DNA of 64,000 nt, taken from contig JBPYFK010000167.1 in assembly GCA_051984675.1 (NCBI GenBank), positions 93,515-157,514 on the forward strand. The letters run 5' to 3'. The translations under genes were made by a program, and so were the position numbers. Each line of letters opens with the position of its first letter. Position 1 is the stretch's first letter. Shown here in pieces: positions 42,306-51,104 of the stretch. This DNA is from JBPYFK01 sp051984675. Its GTDB lineage: Bacteria; Actinomycetota; Actinomycetes; Mycobacteriales; Pseudonocardiaceae. A model generated the notes under the pieces. The model saw only the letters and a program-made list of their open reading frames with translations, did not search any database and was not told the DNA's origin.

Positions 42306-42667
42306 AGCGTCCTCCTGCATGGGGAACGGCGGTCGCGGAGTGCGACCGCCCAGAGAGCGCACCGTCCCGGCTTCGGCGTCCGGCCGGGTTCGGTGCTGCC
42401 ACATTCGACGTCCGCGGCCCGGGTTCGGGCGTGGGACGACGGGGACGACGCGGTCAGGTCAGTCTGGCACCCCGCTGTAGGAGTGTCAGCGACCAGGCTC
42501 ACATCGGATTCGAAAGTTCTCTTTCAGACTACGAAAGGATGGCCGCATCGGCGTGTTCTACACCACGCCTGTCCCCGGCCGGCAACCGCCCCCCAGCGCA
42601 GGTCGAAGATGTCGAAGACAACGTTCCCACAGCCACCTCGGCTATCTCGATTTCCTACGCTGGCCGC
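42306..42667. other. Divergent intergenic region, malic enzyme and epimerase
   Basis: 362 bases with no convincing gene. An AT-richer patch near 42505-42540 contains GAAAGTTC and CTTTCAGA with local dyad symmetry and is the likely promoter and operator area for malic enzyme. TACGCT at 42656-42661, six bases before the epimerase GTG, is the likely -10 element of a leaderless transcript. Confidence 0.45.
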
Positions 42668-43273
42668 GTGTACGCACGAGAGCTTGAGATCCCCGGCGCG
42701 TTCGAATTCACCCCGAAGCGTTTCCCCGACCAGCGCGGCCTGTTCGTCGCCCCGTACCAGGAGGACGCCTTCGTCGGGGCCACCGGGCACCGCCTGCGCC
42801 TCGCCCAGACCAACCACAGCGTCTCCGCGCGGGGCGTGATTCGTGGCGTGCACTTCGCCGACGTGCCCCCGGGCCAGGCCAAGTACGTCTACTGCCCGAG
42901 CGGGGCGCTGCTGGACGTCGTCGTGGACGTCCGCGTGGGCTCCCCGACCTTCGGCCGCTGGGAGGCAGTGCGTCTGGACTCCGACGAGTACCGCGCGCTC
43001 TACCTGGCCGAGGGCCTCGGCCACGCCTTCGTCGCCCTCGCTGACGACACGGTGATGACCTACCTCTGCTCGACGTCGTACAACCCCAGCGCCGAGCACG
43101 GCATCAACCCGCGCGACCCGCAGCTGCGTCTGCCCTGGCCGGATGGCCTGGAACCGGTGCTCTCGGCCAAGGACGCCGACGCGCCGACGCTCGCCGAAGC
43201 AACCGAATCCGGCCTCCTGCCCACCTACGCGGAGTGCCTCGCGCGCTACGAACAGGTGCGCGCCGGAGCGTGA
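42668..43273 (+). CDS. dTDP-4-dehydrorhamnose 3,5-epimerase family protein
   Basis: A 201-residue cupin-fold sugar epimerase of the RmlC family. It has FTPKRFPDQRGLF, the catalytic-base stretch NHSVSARGVIRGVHF, KYVYCPSGALLDVVVDVR, and the LYLAEGLGHAFVAL segment, then the C-terminal NPRDPQLRLPWP. It probably epimerises a dTDP-4-keto-6-deoxyhexose for rhamnose or another deoxysugar. No other rml gene is nearby, so it may serve a locus elsewhere. The start at GTG 42668 has no ribosome site but fits the TANNNT-N6-GTG leaderless pattern. Confidence 0.87.
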   Translation: MYARELEIPGAFEFTPKRFPDQRGLFVAPYQEDAFVGATGHRLRLAQTNHSVSARGVIRGVHFADVPPGQAKYVYCPSGALLDVVVDVRVGSPTFGRWEAVRLDSDEYRALYLAEGLGHAFVALADDTVMTYLCSTSYNPSAEHGINPRDPQLRLPWPDGLEPVLSAKDADAPTLAEATESGLLPTYAECLARYEQVRAGA

Positions 43274-43338
43274 CGCTCGATCTCCTTCGTCTTGCGAAGC
43301 GGAAGCCCGAGAGGCGTCTGCCGCACCAAGGTCGTCGG

Positions 43339-43668
43339 TCACACCCCGGCGGGTCGCTTGAGCCTGGACGGCTCCGGCCACAGCCTCCAGCGCACCACCC
43401 CCAGGACTTCGGCCGGGCCGAGCTCGCGCGAGTCCGTCGAGCCCAGACGGTTGTCGCCCTCGACATGCCAGCCGTCCCCGTCCTGGCGGATGACCCGCTT
43501 CACCGAAATCTGGCCGGGTCGGGCGGGCCAGCGCACCAGCGCGACCGCCCCCGGAACCGGGCGCGCGCGGACCCGCAACAGCACGATGTCGCCGTCACGC
43601 AGCGTTGGCGCCATCGACGGTCCGCGTACACGCACCCGCCGCCAGAGCAGCGATCCAAGCGATCTCAC
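43339..43668 (-). CDS. sodX: S26 family signal peptidase, nickel-SOD maturation protease
   Basis: A 109-residue small signal-peptidase-like serine protease. Catalytic Ser is in RGPSMAPTLRDGD and the Lys in SVKRVIRQ, with the VEGDNRLGSTDSRELGP box typical of type I signal peptidases. It is divergent from sodN, whose leader peptide must be removed so that the N-terminal His can bind nickel. This pairing identifies it as SodX. GTG 43668 is chosen because CCGGAGG lies about five bases upstream; a longer frame to 43749 would run through the sodN leader. Confidence 0.88.
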   Translation of the reverse strand: MRSLGSLLWRRVRVRGPSMAPTLRDGDIVLLRVRARPVPGAVALVRWPARPGQISVKRVIRQDGDGWHVEGDNRLGSTDSRELGPAEVLGVVRWRLWPEPSRLKRPAGV

Positions 43669-43751
43669 ACACACCTCCGGTGTGTCTCGGGCGATCTCCC
43701 GGAGTAGGGTCGCGCATGTCGGAGCATCCATTGTCAGGGAGGAATCCAACG

Positions 43752-44159
43752 ATGCGGCTACTGTCGCGAATCCTCAGCCCGCGCCTGGAGGCCACCGCGC
43801 ACTGTGACCTCCCGTGCGGCGTGTACGACCCGGCGCAGGCCCGGATCGAGGCCGAGTCCGTGAAGGCGATTCAGGAGAAGTACCAGGCCAACGAGGACCA
43901 GGAGTTCCGCACTCGCGCGATCCTCATTGCCGAGCAGCGCTCCGAGCTGGTCAAGCACCACCTGTGGGTGCTGTGGACGGACTACTTCAAGCCGCCGCAC
44001 TTCGAGAAGTACCCGCAGCTCCACGAGCTTTTCAACAAGGCGACCAAGGCCGCTGGTGCGACCGGCACCAAGGGCTCGATGGACCCGTCCACCGGCCAAC
44101 AGCTGCTGGACTACATCGCCGAGATCGACAAGATCTTCTGGGAGACCAAGAAGGGCTGA
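43752..44159 (+). CDS. sodN: Superoxide dismutase, nickel
   Basis: Disproportionates superoxide to oxygen and hydrogen peroxide. The 135-residue precursor has a 16-residue leader that must be cleaved before His17; the mature N-terminus is the nickel hook HCDLPCGVYDPAQ with His, two Cys and the active-site Tyr. The helical bundle follows (RTRAILIAEQRSELVKHHLW, then a C-terminal LLDYIAEIDKIFWETK). ATG 43752 follows GGAGGA by nine bases. It is divergent from the maturation protease sodX and followed by a strong terminator. Expression is presumably nickel-dependent, though no clear Nur box was recognised. Confidence 0.97.
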   Translation: MRLLSRILSPRLEATAHCDLPCGVYDPAQARIEAESVKAIQEKYQANEDQEFRTRAILIAEQRSELVKHHLWVLWTDYFKPPHFEKYPQLHELFNKATKAAGATGTKGSMDPSTGQQLLDYIAEIDKIFWETKKG

Positions 44160-44185
44160 CCACAGCCCGGGACCAAGACTCCCAC

Positions 44186-44235
44186 AAGGACGCTGACCAG
44201 CGAAATGACGCCTTCGTTGGTCAGCGTCCTTTTTC
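44186..44235 (+). terminator. Strong terminator after sodN
   Basis: AAGGACGCTGACCA pairs perfectly with TGGTCAGCGTCCTT, extended by CGAA/TTCG, and is followed by TTTC. It is the best intrinsic terminator in the window and lies 26 bases past the stop. Confidence 0.92.
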
Positions 44236-44532
44236 GTCTCGCGGCGTTCTCGGACGGCCCACCGACGGCCTGACGGCCCTGGCCTGATCCCGGACAGAGC
44301 GGACCAGCCGTGATTTCTTGACCACGGTGCGTCACCGTTGCTAGCGTCTCCTCTCTCTAGCGTCTCGTCGCTGACGCGGTTGAATCACCGGCCCGTTACG
44401 GTTCGTGTTGGTCGCTTGAGGGTGAAGACTGGGCAGGGAGGGGGTCATGGCCGATGACGATCACATCGACGGCCGGAACACCGACCCACGTCCACGCCGG
44501 CCCACGACCTGAGCAACAGGACCGGACGAACC
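44236..44532. other. Intergenic region before the second GGDEF-EAL gene
   Basis: About 300 bases with no credible gene. ACCGTTGCTAGCGTC near 44335 recurs almost unchanged before the lipoprotein gene at 61991, and contains an extended -10 box TGCTAGCGT. It is a plausible promoter for the downstream gene, although its start codon is about 180 bases away. Confidence 0.45.
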
Positions 44533-46575
44533 GTGTCTGATCACCACGAAGACCGGATCGATGGTTTGCCCGCGGGCGCCTTGGAGACGGACCTGCGTGA
44601 TTACGCCATCTTTGCGCTGGACGCACGTGGCCGGGTGACCACTTGGAACGCCGGTGCTCAACGGATCGAGGGCTATACCACCGAAGAGATCATCGGACGG
44701 CACTTCTCGGTGTTCTACCCATCCGCGCAGGTCGACTCGGGCTACCCGGACTGGGAGCTACGGCAAGCCGAGAGGGACGGTTTCTTCATCGACCGAGGGT
44801 GGCGGCTGCGCAAGGACGGCAGCCACTTCTGGGCACACGTCGTGATCACCACGCAGCGAGCCACCGATGGCAGCTTGGATGGGTTCATCAAGGTCGCCCG
44901 CGACGAATCGAGTGCGCGGCTCCGGTCGCAGCGGCGGTTCACCGACTTGTTCGAACTGGCCCCGGTGGGCACCGCACTGCTCGACGAAGACGACCGGGTG
45001 CTCGATGCCAACCGGGCGCTGCACGCTCTCCTGGGCTATCCGCCGACCGGCAGGAAGGCAGTGGAGTTGATGCACCGGGCTGACGCTGGGCACGGCCTGG
45101 TGCCGCGTGTTTCCCAGCCCGATCGCCGTGGCTCGCGTGAGCCGACCGAACACCGCGTGCTGGTCCGCTCCGACGGAGAACCGGTGCACTGTCACGTGCG
45201 CTGTGCGGGATCAGTCAGCGAGGACGGCGACCGATTCTGGCTGGCGGTGTTTCAGGACATGACCGAGCAGATCCACCGTGCCGAGACCCTGCATTACCAG
45301 GCGACCCACGACCAGACGACGGGACTGCTCAACCGGCAGGGCGTCGACGAACTGCTTGCTCCCCTTCTCGACCACGGCCGCACCGAGCAGCTTGGCGTGC
45401 TGTTCTGCGACCTCGACAACTTCAAGCGCGTCAACGACTCGCTTGGCCATGACGCGGGAGACGAGCTACTCGCGGTCGTGGCCCGACGCTTGGAAAACGA
45501 GCTGCCGCGCTGTTGCAGTCCCGCCCGGCTCTACGGGGACGAGTTCCTCATCATCTGCTCCGACCTGGCCGCCTGCGGGGGGCTGGACGCCCTCACCGCC
45601 AGGGTCGCTGACATCCTGCGTGCCGACATTCCGCTGCGGGACCGGTTGGTCAGCATCGCGGCTTCCCTGGGCGCGGTCACGGTGGAGCAGCCCGACACGA
45701 CCACCGAGGACCTTCTCCGCGCTGCGGACGCGGCGGTGTTTGAGGCCAAACGAGGTCACGGACGCATGTCCCGGTCCGGCCCGAACCCGGTGCCCGACCT
45801 CTTGGCCCTGGAAGAAGACCTGCGCGAGGCGCTCCACCACGACCACCTACGACTGCACTACCAGCCGATCGTGGACAGAAACAACGCGATCGTGCTCGCT
45901 GAAGCACTCCTACGGTGGCCCCATCCCGACCGCGGGCTCCTCACACCCGACCTCATCCTGCGCATCGCGGAAAAGGGCGGCCTCCTGATGGACCTGGACC
46001 GCTGGGTCCTGCGCACCGCGCTGCGCGAGGCAACCGAATGGCGATCAGCCCACGACCGATCACCAGGTGTTGCCGTCAACCTCTCTGGGCTCGGCCCGGA
46101 CATCCCCGATTTCGCCGAGGAAATCTCCGCTGCCATCGGCGCCAGCGGGATCAGCCCCGATCGCGTTGTGTTGGAGATGGTGGAGAGCTCCCTGGTCGAC
46201 CTGCCCGCTCTGCCCCGCGAAAACTTGCGCAGCCTCGCGCGAACCGGGGTGCGCATCGCCATGGACGACTTCGGCACCGGCTATTCCTCGCTGGCCCGCC
46301 TCAAGGACCTCCCGACGCAGATCCTCAAGCTCGATCAACGGTTCGTCCGCGGAATGGACACCGACAAAGCCGATCTCGGCATCGCCCGCGCGGTCGTGGA
46401 ACTCGCCCGCGCCATGGGACGCGCATCCATCGCCGAGGGCGTCGAAAACGCCACGCAACACGAACTGCTCACCACCCTCGGCGTCGACGGCTACCAAGGA
46501 TTCCTGTTCTCTCCGGCCCTCCCCCCGGAACAGTTCCGCAGGCTGCTCACAGAAGAGGGCGTATCAGCCCCTTGA
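44533..46575 (+). CDS. PAS-PAS-GGDEF-EAL cyclic-di-GMP protein
   Basis: A 680-residue signalling protein. The first PAS at about 18-130 (YAIFALDARGRVTTWNAGAQRIEGYT) resembles redox or light-sensing PAS domains. A second PAS lies at 135-250, then GGDEF at 255-415 and EAL at 425-670. The cyclase signature is YGDEF, which may reduce cyclase activity; the EAL part has AEALLRWPHP and MDDFGTGYSSLARLKDLP and looks competent. From the second PAS onward it is closely similar to the protein at 37728-40532, so the two are paralogues. GTG 44533 has only a weak ribosome site. Confidence 0.9.
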   Translation: MSDHHEDRIDGLPAGALETDLRDYAIFALDARGRVTTWNAGAQRIEGYTTEEIIGRHFSVFYPSAQVDSGYPDWELRQAERDGFFIDRGWRLRKDGSHFWAHVVITTQRATDGSLDGFIKVARDESSARLRSQRRFTDLFELAPVGTALLDEDDRVLDANRALHALLGYPPTGRKAVELMHRADAGHGLVPRVSQPDRRGSREPTEHRVLVRSDGEPVHCHVRCAGSVSEDGDRFWLAVFQDMTEQIHRAETLHYQATHDQTTGLLNRQGVDELLAPLLDHGRTEQLGVLFCDLDNFKRVNDSLGHDAGDELLAVVARRLENELPRCCSPARLYGDEFLIICSDLAACGGLDALTARVADILRADIPLRDRLVSIAASLGAVTVEQPDTTTEDLLRAADAAVFEAKRGHGRMSRSGPNPVPDLLALEEDLREALHHDHLRLHYQPIVDRNNAIVLAEALLRWPHPDRGLLTPDLILRIAEKGGLLMDLDRWVLRTALREATEWRSAHDRSPGVAVNLSGLGPDIPDFAEEISAAIGASGISPDRVVLEMVESSLVDLPALPRENLRSLARTGVRIAMDDFGTGYSSLARLKDLPTQILKLDQRFVRGMDTDKADLGIARAVVELARAMGRASIAEGVENATQHELLTTLGVDGYQGFLFSPALPPEQFRRLLTEEGVSAP

Positions 46576-46627
46576 GGGGTCTGTCGTTCTGCCTGGCTCG
46601 GGCTGCGGTAGGTCAAGAGGGTGGCGG

Positions 46628-47179
46628 TCATCTGTCAGGTGCGTGTGGGTCGGCTACCCGGGCGCCCTCACCATCGTCGTGTTCGGCCTGTTTCAGAACG
46701 TCCCGCTCGCTCGCAGCCGACTGCCGCTCAACCTCCTGCTGCTCACGCTGATCGCGCGCCCGAGCACGTGCCAACGCTTCTCCGCTGCGCTTCAGGGCTG
46801 CCCGACTCGCCTCCAGGAGCGAACGCCCACGCGCGATCGATTCGAATGCGTGCTGCTCCACATCCGCGACATCGAGACCGAGCTTGTGAGCACGCTTGGT
46901 GGAACGCCGCTCCAGGTCATCAAGCCAGCGCTCCCGGGCATTCTGCGCCTGCTCCCGCCGATCCGCGCAGACGTCCCGTGCGTCGGCCGTTCGTTCCCGC
47001 TTGTCGGCTTCGGCTTCACGTTGGTCGGCGGCTTGTTCCCGGTCGTTCGCGATCTCCTCGCGCTGGTCGGCAGCTCGCTCACGGGCGTCAAGCAGCAGTT
47101 GCCACTGTTCGAGGCGCGCCTTGCGATCGTCGGAGGATTGGTCGCCCTGTGTTTGCCCACCAGGCTGTGCACCCTCCAC
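46628..47179 (-). CDS. Highly charged coiled-coil protein
   Basis: A 183-residue protein dominated by a long helix with near-heptad repeats of ADQRE/ANDRE type at about 30-95 (RERAADQREEIANDREQAAD) and a second charged helix at 125-170. It is very rich in Arg, Glu, Asp, Ala and Gln and has no membrane segment. GTG 47179 is chosen because GGAAGG lies seven bases upstream; the frame stays open to 47314. Such proteins occur widely in actinobacteria without assigned function. It converges on the GGDEF-EAL gene and diverges from the LuxR-type regulator; either could be a functional partner. Confidence 0.65.
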   Translation of the reverse strand: MEGAQPGGQTQGDQSSDDRKARLEQWQLLLDARERAADQREEIANDREQAADQREAEADKRERTADARDVCADRREQAQNARERWLDDLERRSTKRAHKLGLDVADVEQHAFESIARGRSLLEASRAALKRSGEALARARARDQREQQEVERQSAASERDVLKQAEHDDGEGARVADPHAPDR

Positions 47180-47334
47180 GGACCTACCTTCCGCTCCCAC
47201 CGGTTGGTTAGGGAGGGACGAAGGTCCCGGTGAGTCTCCGCGGCTGAGCGGCGATGGCCCGCCCGCCGTGGCGGACCCGCCGCGCGAACGGCGGCGCCTG
47301 TCACGGCGCGTCACATGCGACTTACCCTGACAGG

Positions 47335-49650
47335 GTGGGTGTTTCGGCGCCTCGTACCCGCCTGAGCAACTTGCCCGTGGACGTGACGAGCTTCGTCAAC
47401 CGCCGCACCGAGCTGGCTGAGATCAGGCACCTGCTGTCCATCGCGCGGCTGGTCACGCTGACCGGCCCAGGCGGTGTTGGCAAGACTCGGCTGGCCTTGC
47501 GCGCGGCGGCGAGTGTGCACCGGACGTTCCCGGACGGCGTGTGGTTCGTTGAGCTGGCCACATTGAAAGACAGCGCACTGATCACGGAGACGGTGGGCAG
47601 CGCGCTGGGCATCCGCGACCAGTCCGCACGCCCCTTGCTGGATGTGTTGCGCGAGCAGCTGGCCGACAAGCACCTGCTGCTGGTGATGGACAACTGCGAG
47701 CACCTGCTGGACGAGACCGCGAACGTGGTGGAGACCCTGCTGCGCGCGGCACCGAAGCTGTGGATCTTGGCGACCAGCCGGCAGGCGCTGCGCGCGTCCG
47801 GCGAGCATGTCCTGGTGGTGCCGTCGTTGTCGGTGCCCGACCCCGGCGAGCAGGTCACGGTCGACGACCTTCCGCGCTATCACGCGGTGAGCCTGTTCAC
47901 CGAGCGTGCGCGCGCGATCCTGCCGGACTTCACGGTCACCGCCGAGAACGCGGAAACGATCGCCCAGCTCTGCCGGCGGCTCGACGGCCTGCCGCTGGCC
48001 CTCGAGCTGGCGGTGGTGCGGCTGCGCGGGCTGGCACCCGAGCAGATCCTCGCCCGGCTGGACCACAGCTTCCAGTTGCTGACCTCCGGCGACCGCACGG
48101 CCGAGCCGCGGCAGGCCACCCTGCGGGCGCTGATCGACTGGAGCTACGACCTGTGCTCGCCGGCGGAGCAGACCCTGTGGACACGCTTGTCGGTGTTCTC
48201 CGGCGGGTTCGACCTGGAGGCCGTCGAGGAGGTCTGCTCCGGCGACGACATTTCCCGCGAGACGGTGTTGGAGCTGCTGCTCGGGCTGGTGGACAAGTCG
48301 ATCCTGGTCCGGGAGGAGTACCAGGGGCGAGCGTGGTACCGGTTGCTGTCGCTGGTACGCGAGTACGGGCGCGAGCACTTGGACGGCGGCGCCGAGGAGA
48401 AGATCTCCCACCGGCACTTGGACTACTACCAGCGGCTGGCCGAAAGAGCCGAGGCCGAGTGGTTCGGCCCGGACCAGGTGGAGTGGTGTGATCGGCTGCG
48501 GCGCGAGCTGCCGAACCTGCGGACCGCCCTGGAGTTCAGCTGCACCCACCCCGAATGGGCGAGTTCGGGGCTGCGGATCTGCGCCGCCCTGCGGATCTAC
48601 TGGATCGGTACCGGCAGCCTGAGCGAGGGGCGTCGCTGGCTGGACCGCCTGCTGGAGAGTTCCCACGAACCGAGCCCGGAGCGGGGCAAGGCCCTGTGGG
48701 TCAAGTCCTGGCTGGCGTGCCTGCAAAGCGACATGGCCGCCGCGGTGCCGCCGCTGGAGCAGGCGCGTGGCCTGGCTGAACGGTTCGACGACGCGGTGGC
48801 CCTGGCCTATGTCGCGCGGATCTCCGGGCTCATCGCGATCTTCGAGGGCGACCTGTCCGCCGCGCGGGGGCACTTCGAGGAGGCCCTCGTCCGGCACCGG
48901 AACACCGACGACCCGATCGGGATCGTGCACGCGGTGGCCCGGCTGGCGTCGATCGCGATCTTCCGCGGGGACACCGACCGGGCGCTGTCGCTGTGCGAGG
49001 AGTCGCTGGCGATCAGCGACGCACGCGGCGAGCAGTGGGGTCGCTCGTACACGCTGTGGATCCTGGGCATCGCGCTGTGGCAGAAGGGGGACATGGTCCG
49101 CGCGACCGCCGTGGAGCGGGAGAGCCTGCGCATCAAGGGCCTGTTCAACGACATGCTCGGCACCGGCAACGTGATGGAGGCGCTGGCCTGGATCGCGGCC
49201 ACCGGCCGGGACGGCAAGCGCGCGGGCACGCTGCTGGGGGCGGCCGAGCGGATCTGGCAGTCCAACGGGCTGTCGCTGTACGCGTACCTGCGGGGCTTCC
49301 ATGACGCGTGCGTCGAGCACGCCCGCGAGTCCTTGGGGAGCCAGGCGTACCAGGCGGCGTTCGAACACGGGATGCAGTGGAGCCTGGAGAGCGCGATCGC
49401 GTACGCGCTCAGCGAGACGTCCAAGACGACGACCAAGGCGGCTTCGGGGTCCGGTCCGCATGAGGCGACACCACTGACCCGCCGCGAGGAGCAGATCGCG
49501 GAACTGGTCGCCAATGGCCTGAGCAACCGGGAGATCGCCACCAAGCTGGTCATCTCCCAGCGCACGGTCGAAGCGCACGTGGAGCACATCCTGACCAAGC
49601 TGGGCTTCACCTCACGCGCGCAGGTCGCGGCGTGGCTGGCGCGCCGGTGA
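47335..49650 (+). CDS. LuxR-type regulator with AAA/NB-ARC ATPase
   Basis: A 771-residue regulator. The P-loop GPGGVGKT lies at 44-51, followed by the Walker B-like LLLVMDNCEHLL and the NB-ARC GLPLALELA segment. A winged-helix stretch (LIDWSYDLCSPAEQTLW), a TPR-like helical region, and a C-terminal LuxR helix-turn-helix follow (LTRREEQIAELVANGLSNREIATKLVISQRTVEAHVEHILTKLGF split over the last 65 residues). This matches the large ATP-dependent activators common in actinobacteria. GTG 47335 lies six bases after TACCCT and has no ribosome site, suggesting a leaderless mRNA. The signal is unknown. Confidence 0.9.
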   Translation: MGVSAPRTRLSNLPVDVTSFVNRRTELAEIRHLLSIARLVTLTGPGGVGKTRLALRAAASVHRTFPDGVWFVELATLKDSALITETVGSALGIRDQSARPLLDVLREQLADKHLLLVMDNCEHLLDETANVVETLLRAAPKLWILATSRQALRASGEHVLVVPSLSVPDPGEQVTVDDLPRYHAVSLFTERARAILPDFTVTAENAETIAQLCRRLDGLPLALELAVVRLRGLAPEQILARLDHSFQLLTSGDRTAEPRQATLRALIDWSYDLCSPAEQTLWTRLSVFSGGFDLEAVEEVCSGDDISRETVLELLLGLVDKSILVREEYQGRAWYRLLSLVREYGREHLDGGAEEKISHRHLDYYQRLAERAEAEWFGPDQVEWCDRLRRELPNLRTALEFSCTHPEWASSGLRICAALRIYWIGTGSLSEGRRWLDRLLESSHEPSPERGKALWVKSWLACLQSDMAAAVPPLEQARGLAERFDDAVALAYVARISGLIAIFEGDLSAARGHFEEALVRHRNTDDPIGIVHAVARLASIAIFRGDTDRALSLCEESLAISDARGEQWGRSYTLWILGIALWQKGDMVRATAVERESLRIKGLFNDMLGTGNVMEALAWIAATGRDGKRAGTLLGAAERIWQSNGLSLYAYLRGFHDACVEHARESLGSQAYQAAFEHGMQWSLESAIAYALSETSKTTTKAASGSGPHEATPLTRREEQIAELVANGLSNREIATKLVISQRTVEAHVEHILTKLGFTSRAQVAAWLARR

Positions 49651-49729
49651 CCCACCCGTGCCCGGTGCTTCCGCGGCCCCGCCATCAACACCATTGCGCT
49701 GCGGGTTCGCTCAGAGGTAGGAGAAACGG

Positions 49730-50212
49730 GTGTCCAACGAACGTGTGCGCAGGATTCGCGAGACCGACGTACCCGCCGTGGTACGGCTGGTACACGAGCT
49801 GGCGGTGTACGAAAAGGCGCCCCGGGAGTGTCATTTGCGCACGGAACAGCTCCACGCCGCGCTGTTCACGCCCCGACCGGCCTTGTTCGGGCACGTCGGC
49901 GAGGTTGACGGCGAGGTTGTCGGGTTCGCGTTGTGGTTCCTGAACTTCTCGACCTGGCGTGGCACGCACGGCATCTACCTGGAGGATCTGTTCGTTCGCC
50001 CGGAACACCGCGGCCACGGGCTGGGCAAGGCCCTGCTGCGCACACTGGCCGAAGAGTGCGTGGCCCGCGGGTACGCGCGCCTGGAGTGGTCCGTGCTGAA
50101 CTGGAACACCCCAGCGATCGACTTCTACAAGGCGGCCGGTGCCGTGCCGATGGACGAGTGGACCGTCTTCCGGCTCACCGGTGACGCCTTGGAGTCGTTC
50201 GCGCGAGGGTGA
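49730..50212 (+). CDS. GNAT family N-acetyltransferase, SSAT-like
   Basis: A 160-residue acetyl-CoA-dependent acetyltransferase. The acetyl-CoA loop is RPEHRGHGLGKALL, preceded by YLEDLFV and followed by RLEWSVLNWNTPAIDFYKAAGA, a combination closest to the spermidine/spermine and thialysine acetyltransferase group. A polyamine or lysine analogue is therefore a reasonable substrate guess, not a proven one. GTG 49730 has GGTAGGAG upstream. Its place beside the next two genes matches my recollection of the M. tuberculosis Rv3216-Rv3218 order. Confidence 0.88.
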   Translation: MSNERVRRIRETDVPAVVRLVHELAVYEKAPRECHLRTEQLHAALFTPRPALFGHVGEVDGEVVGFALWFLNFSTWRGTHGIYLEDLFVRPEHRGHGLGKALLRTLAEECVARGYARLEWSVLNWNTPAIDFYKAAGAVPMDEWTVFRLTGDALESFARG

Positions 50213-50223
50213 CCTACGGTGCG

Positions 50224-50658
50224 TTACTTCGGGTCCGCCTCGGCATCAGGTGCGGCGCTCGCGTGGAACGACCATTGCCGCCCGGAGCGGCTGAACAGCA
50301 GCCACAGCACCGCGACCGCCGGGGCCGCGAGCACCAGGCCGACGAGCAGTTGCTTGGACGGGCCCAGCGCGTACCAGGCGGTGCCCAACAGCAACAGCTG
50401 AACCAGCACGCTCGGCGTCCGTGCCCAATGCCTACCGCGCCACAGTCCGATCCCGACGACCAGCACCAGCCCGGAAAGCACCCCGTAGTAAGCGGCTTCC
50501 CCGAAAGTCTCCCTGGCGTTGAGGGTGCCGACCCCGCCCAGATCGCCGGCCAGTCCGCGCACCAGCAGCGCGATCATGAAAGCCAGGCCCGCGACCGCCT
50601 GCAGCGTCGTCACGGCTCCGGCCACCCGCACGGAACGGGGTGTTGGTTCGGTCGACAC
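50224..50658 (-). CDS. Conserved actinobacterial membrane protein (four helices)
   Basis: A 144-residue integral membrane protein with four hydrophobic segments, near residues 13-37 (AGAVTTLQAVAGLAFMIALL), 55-73, 80-98 and 102-122 (LLVGLVLAAPAVAVLWLLF), and a short polar C-tail. It has no catalytic motif. By position between the GNAT and lipid kinase genes it corresponds to the mycobacterial Rv3217c membrane protein, also of unknown function. Confidence 0.8.
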   Translation of the reverse strand: MSTEPTPRSVRVAGAVTTLQAVAGLAFMIALLVRGLAGDLGGVGTLNARETFGEAAYYGVLSGLVLVVGIGLWRGRHWARTPSVLVQLLLLGTAWYALGPSKQLLVGLVLAAPAVAVLWLLFSRSGRQWSFHASAAPDAEADPK

Positions 50659-51104
50659 GGCAGGGCCGCCCTTCCCGCTTCGGATGTGTCACCTACGAAA
50701 GCATGTAACTCTGCGTATGCGACCTTCGATGGTAATACCGCCCGTTTGAACCATGGCGAGCACCACACCGCAGCGGCAATGATCAGGCCATGGCCAGTTC
50801 GTCGCCAGCAGCGGCTTTCGGGGTGCCGCCACAGGCTGGGTGTCAGCGATCTGCCATCGTCGGCCGTTTCACCAGGACAGCGCGTTCCGGGGTTGCGCGC
50901 TGCACGCCGGCCGGCACTCTTCGTCGGTGGAGATCCGCATTGCGGCTCGTCCGCTCCTCGCTGCCGCCAGCCGCTCTCCTCACCGACGTATCCACATCGC
51001 ACGTCGAGCGAAAGGAGATCACCCGCCAGAGACCCGATTACCACCTTCCCGGGTGAACGGACCTACGGACGCGGTTGCGATCGGCGGTCACATAGGCTGC
51101 GGTG
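50659..51104. other. Intergenic region before the lipid kinase gene
   Basis: About 445 bases in which I see no credible gene. Open frames on the plus strand here lack start signals, conserved motifs and GC-rich third positions. TAGGCT at 51093-51098 is the probable -10 element for the following gene. Confidence 0.5.

Noticed and set aside
47254..47334. Extended start of the LuxR-ATPase gene
   Set aside because: The extra 27 codons are Arg-rich with no ribosome site; the GTG at 47335 fits a leaderless promoter and the family N-terminus.
50659..51104. Small open frames between the membrane protein and lipid kinase genes
   Set aside because: None has a ribosome site, conserved motif or typical codon bias; they look like chance frames in GC-rich DNA.
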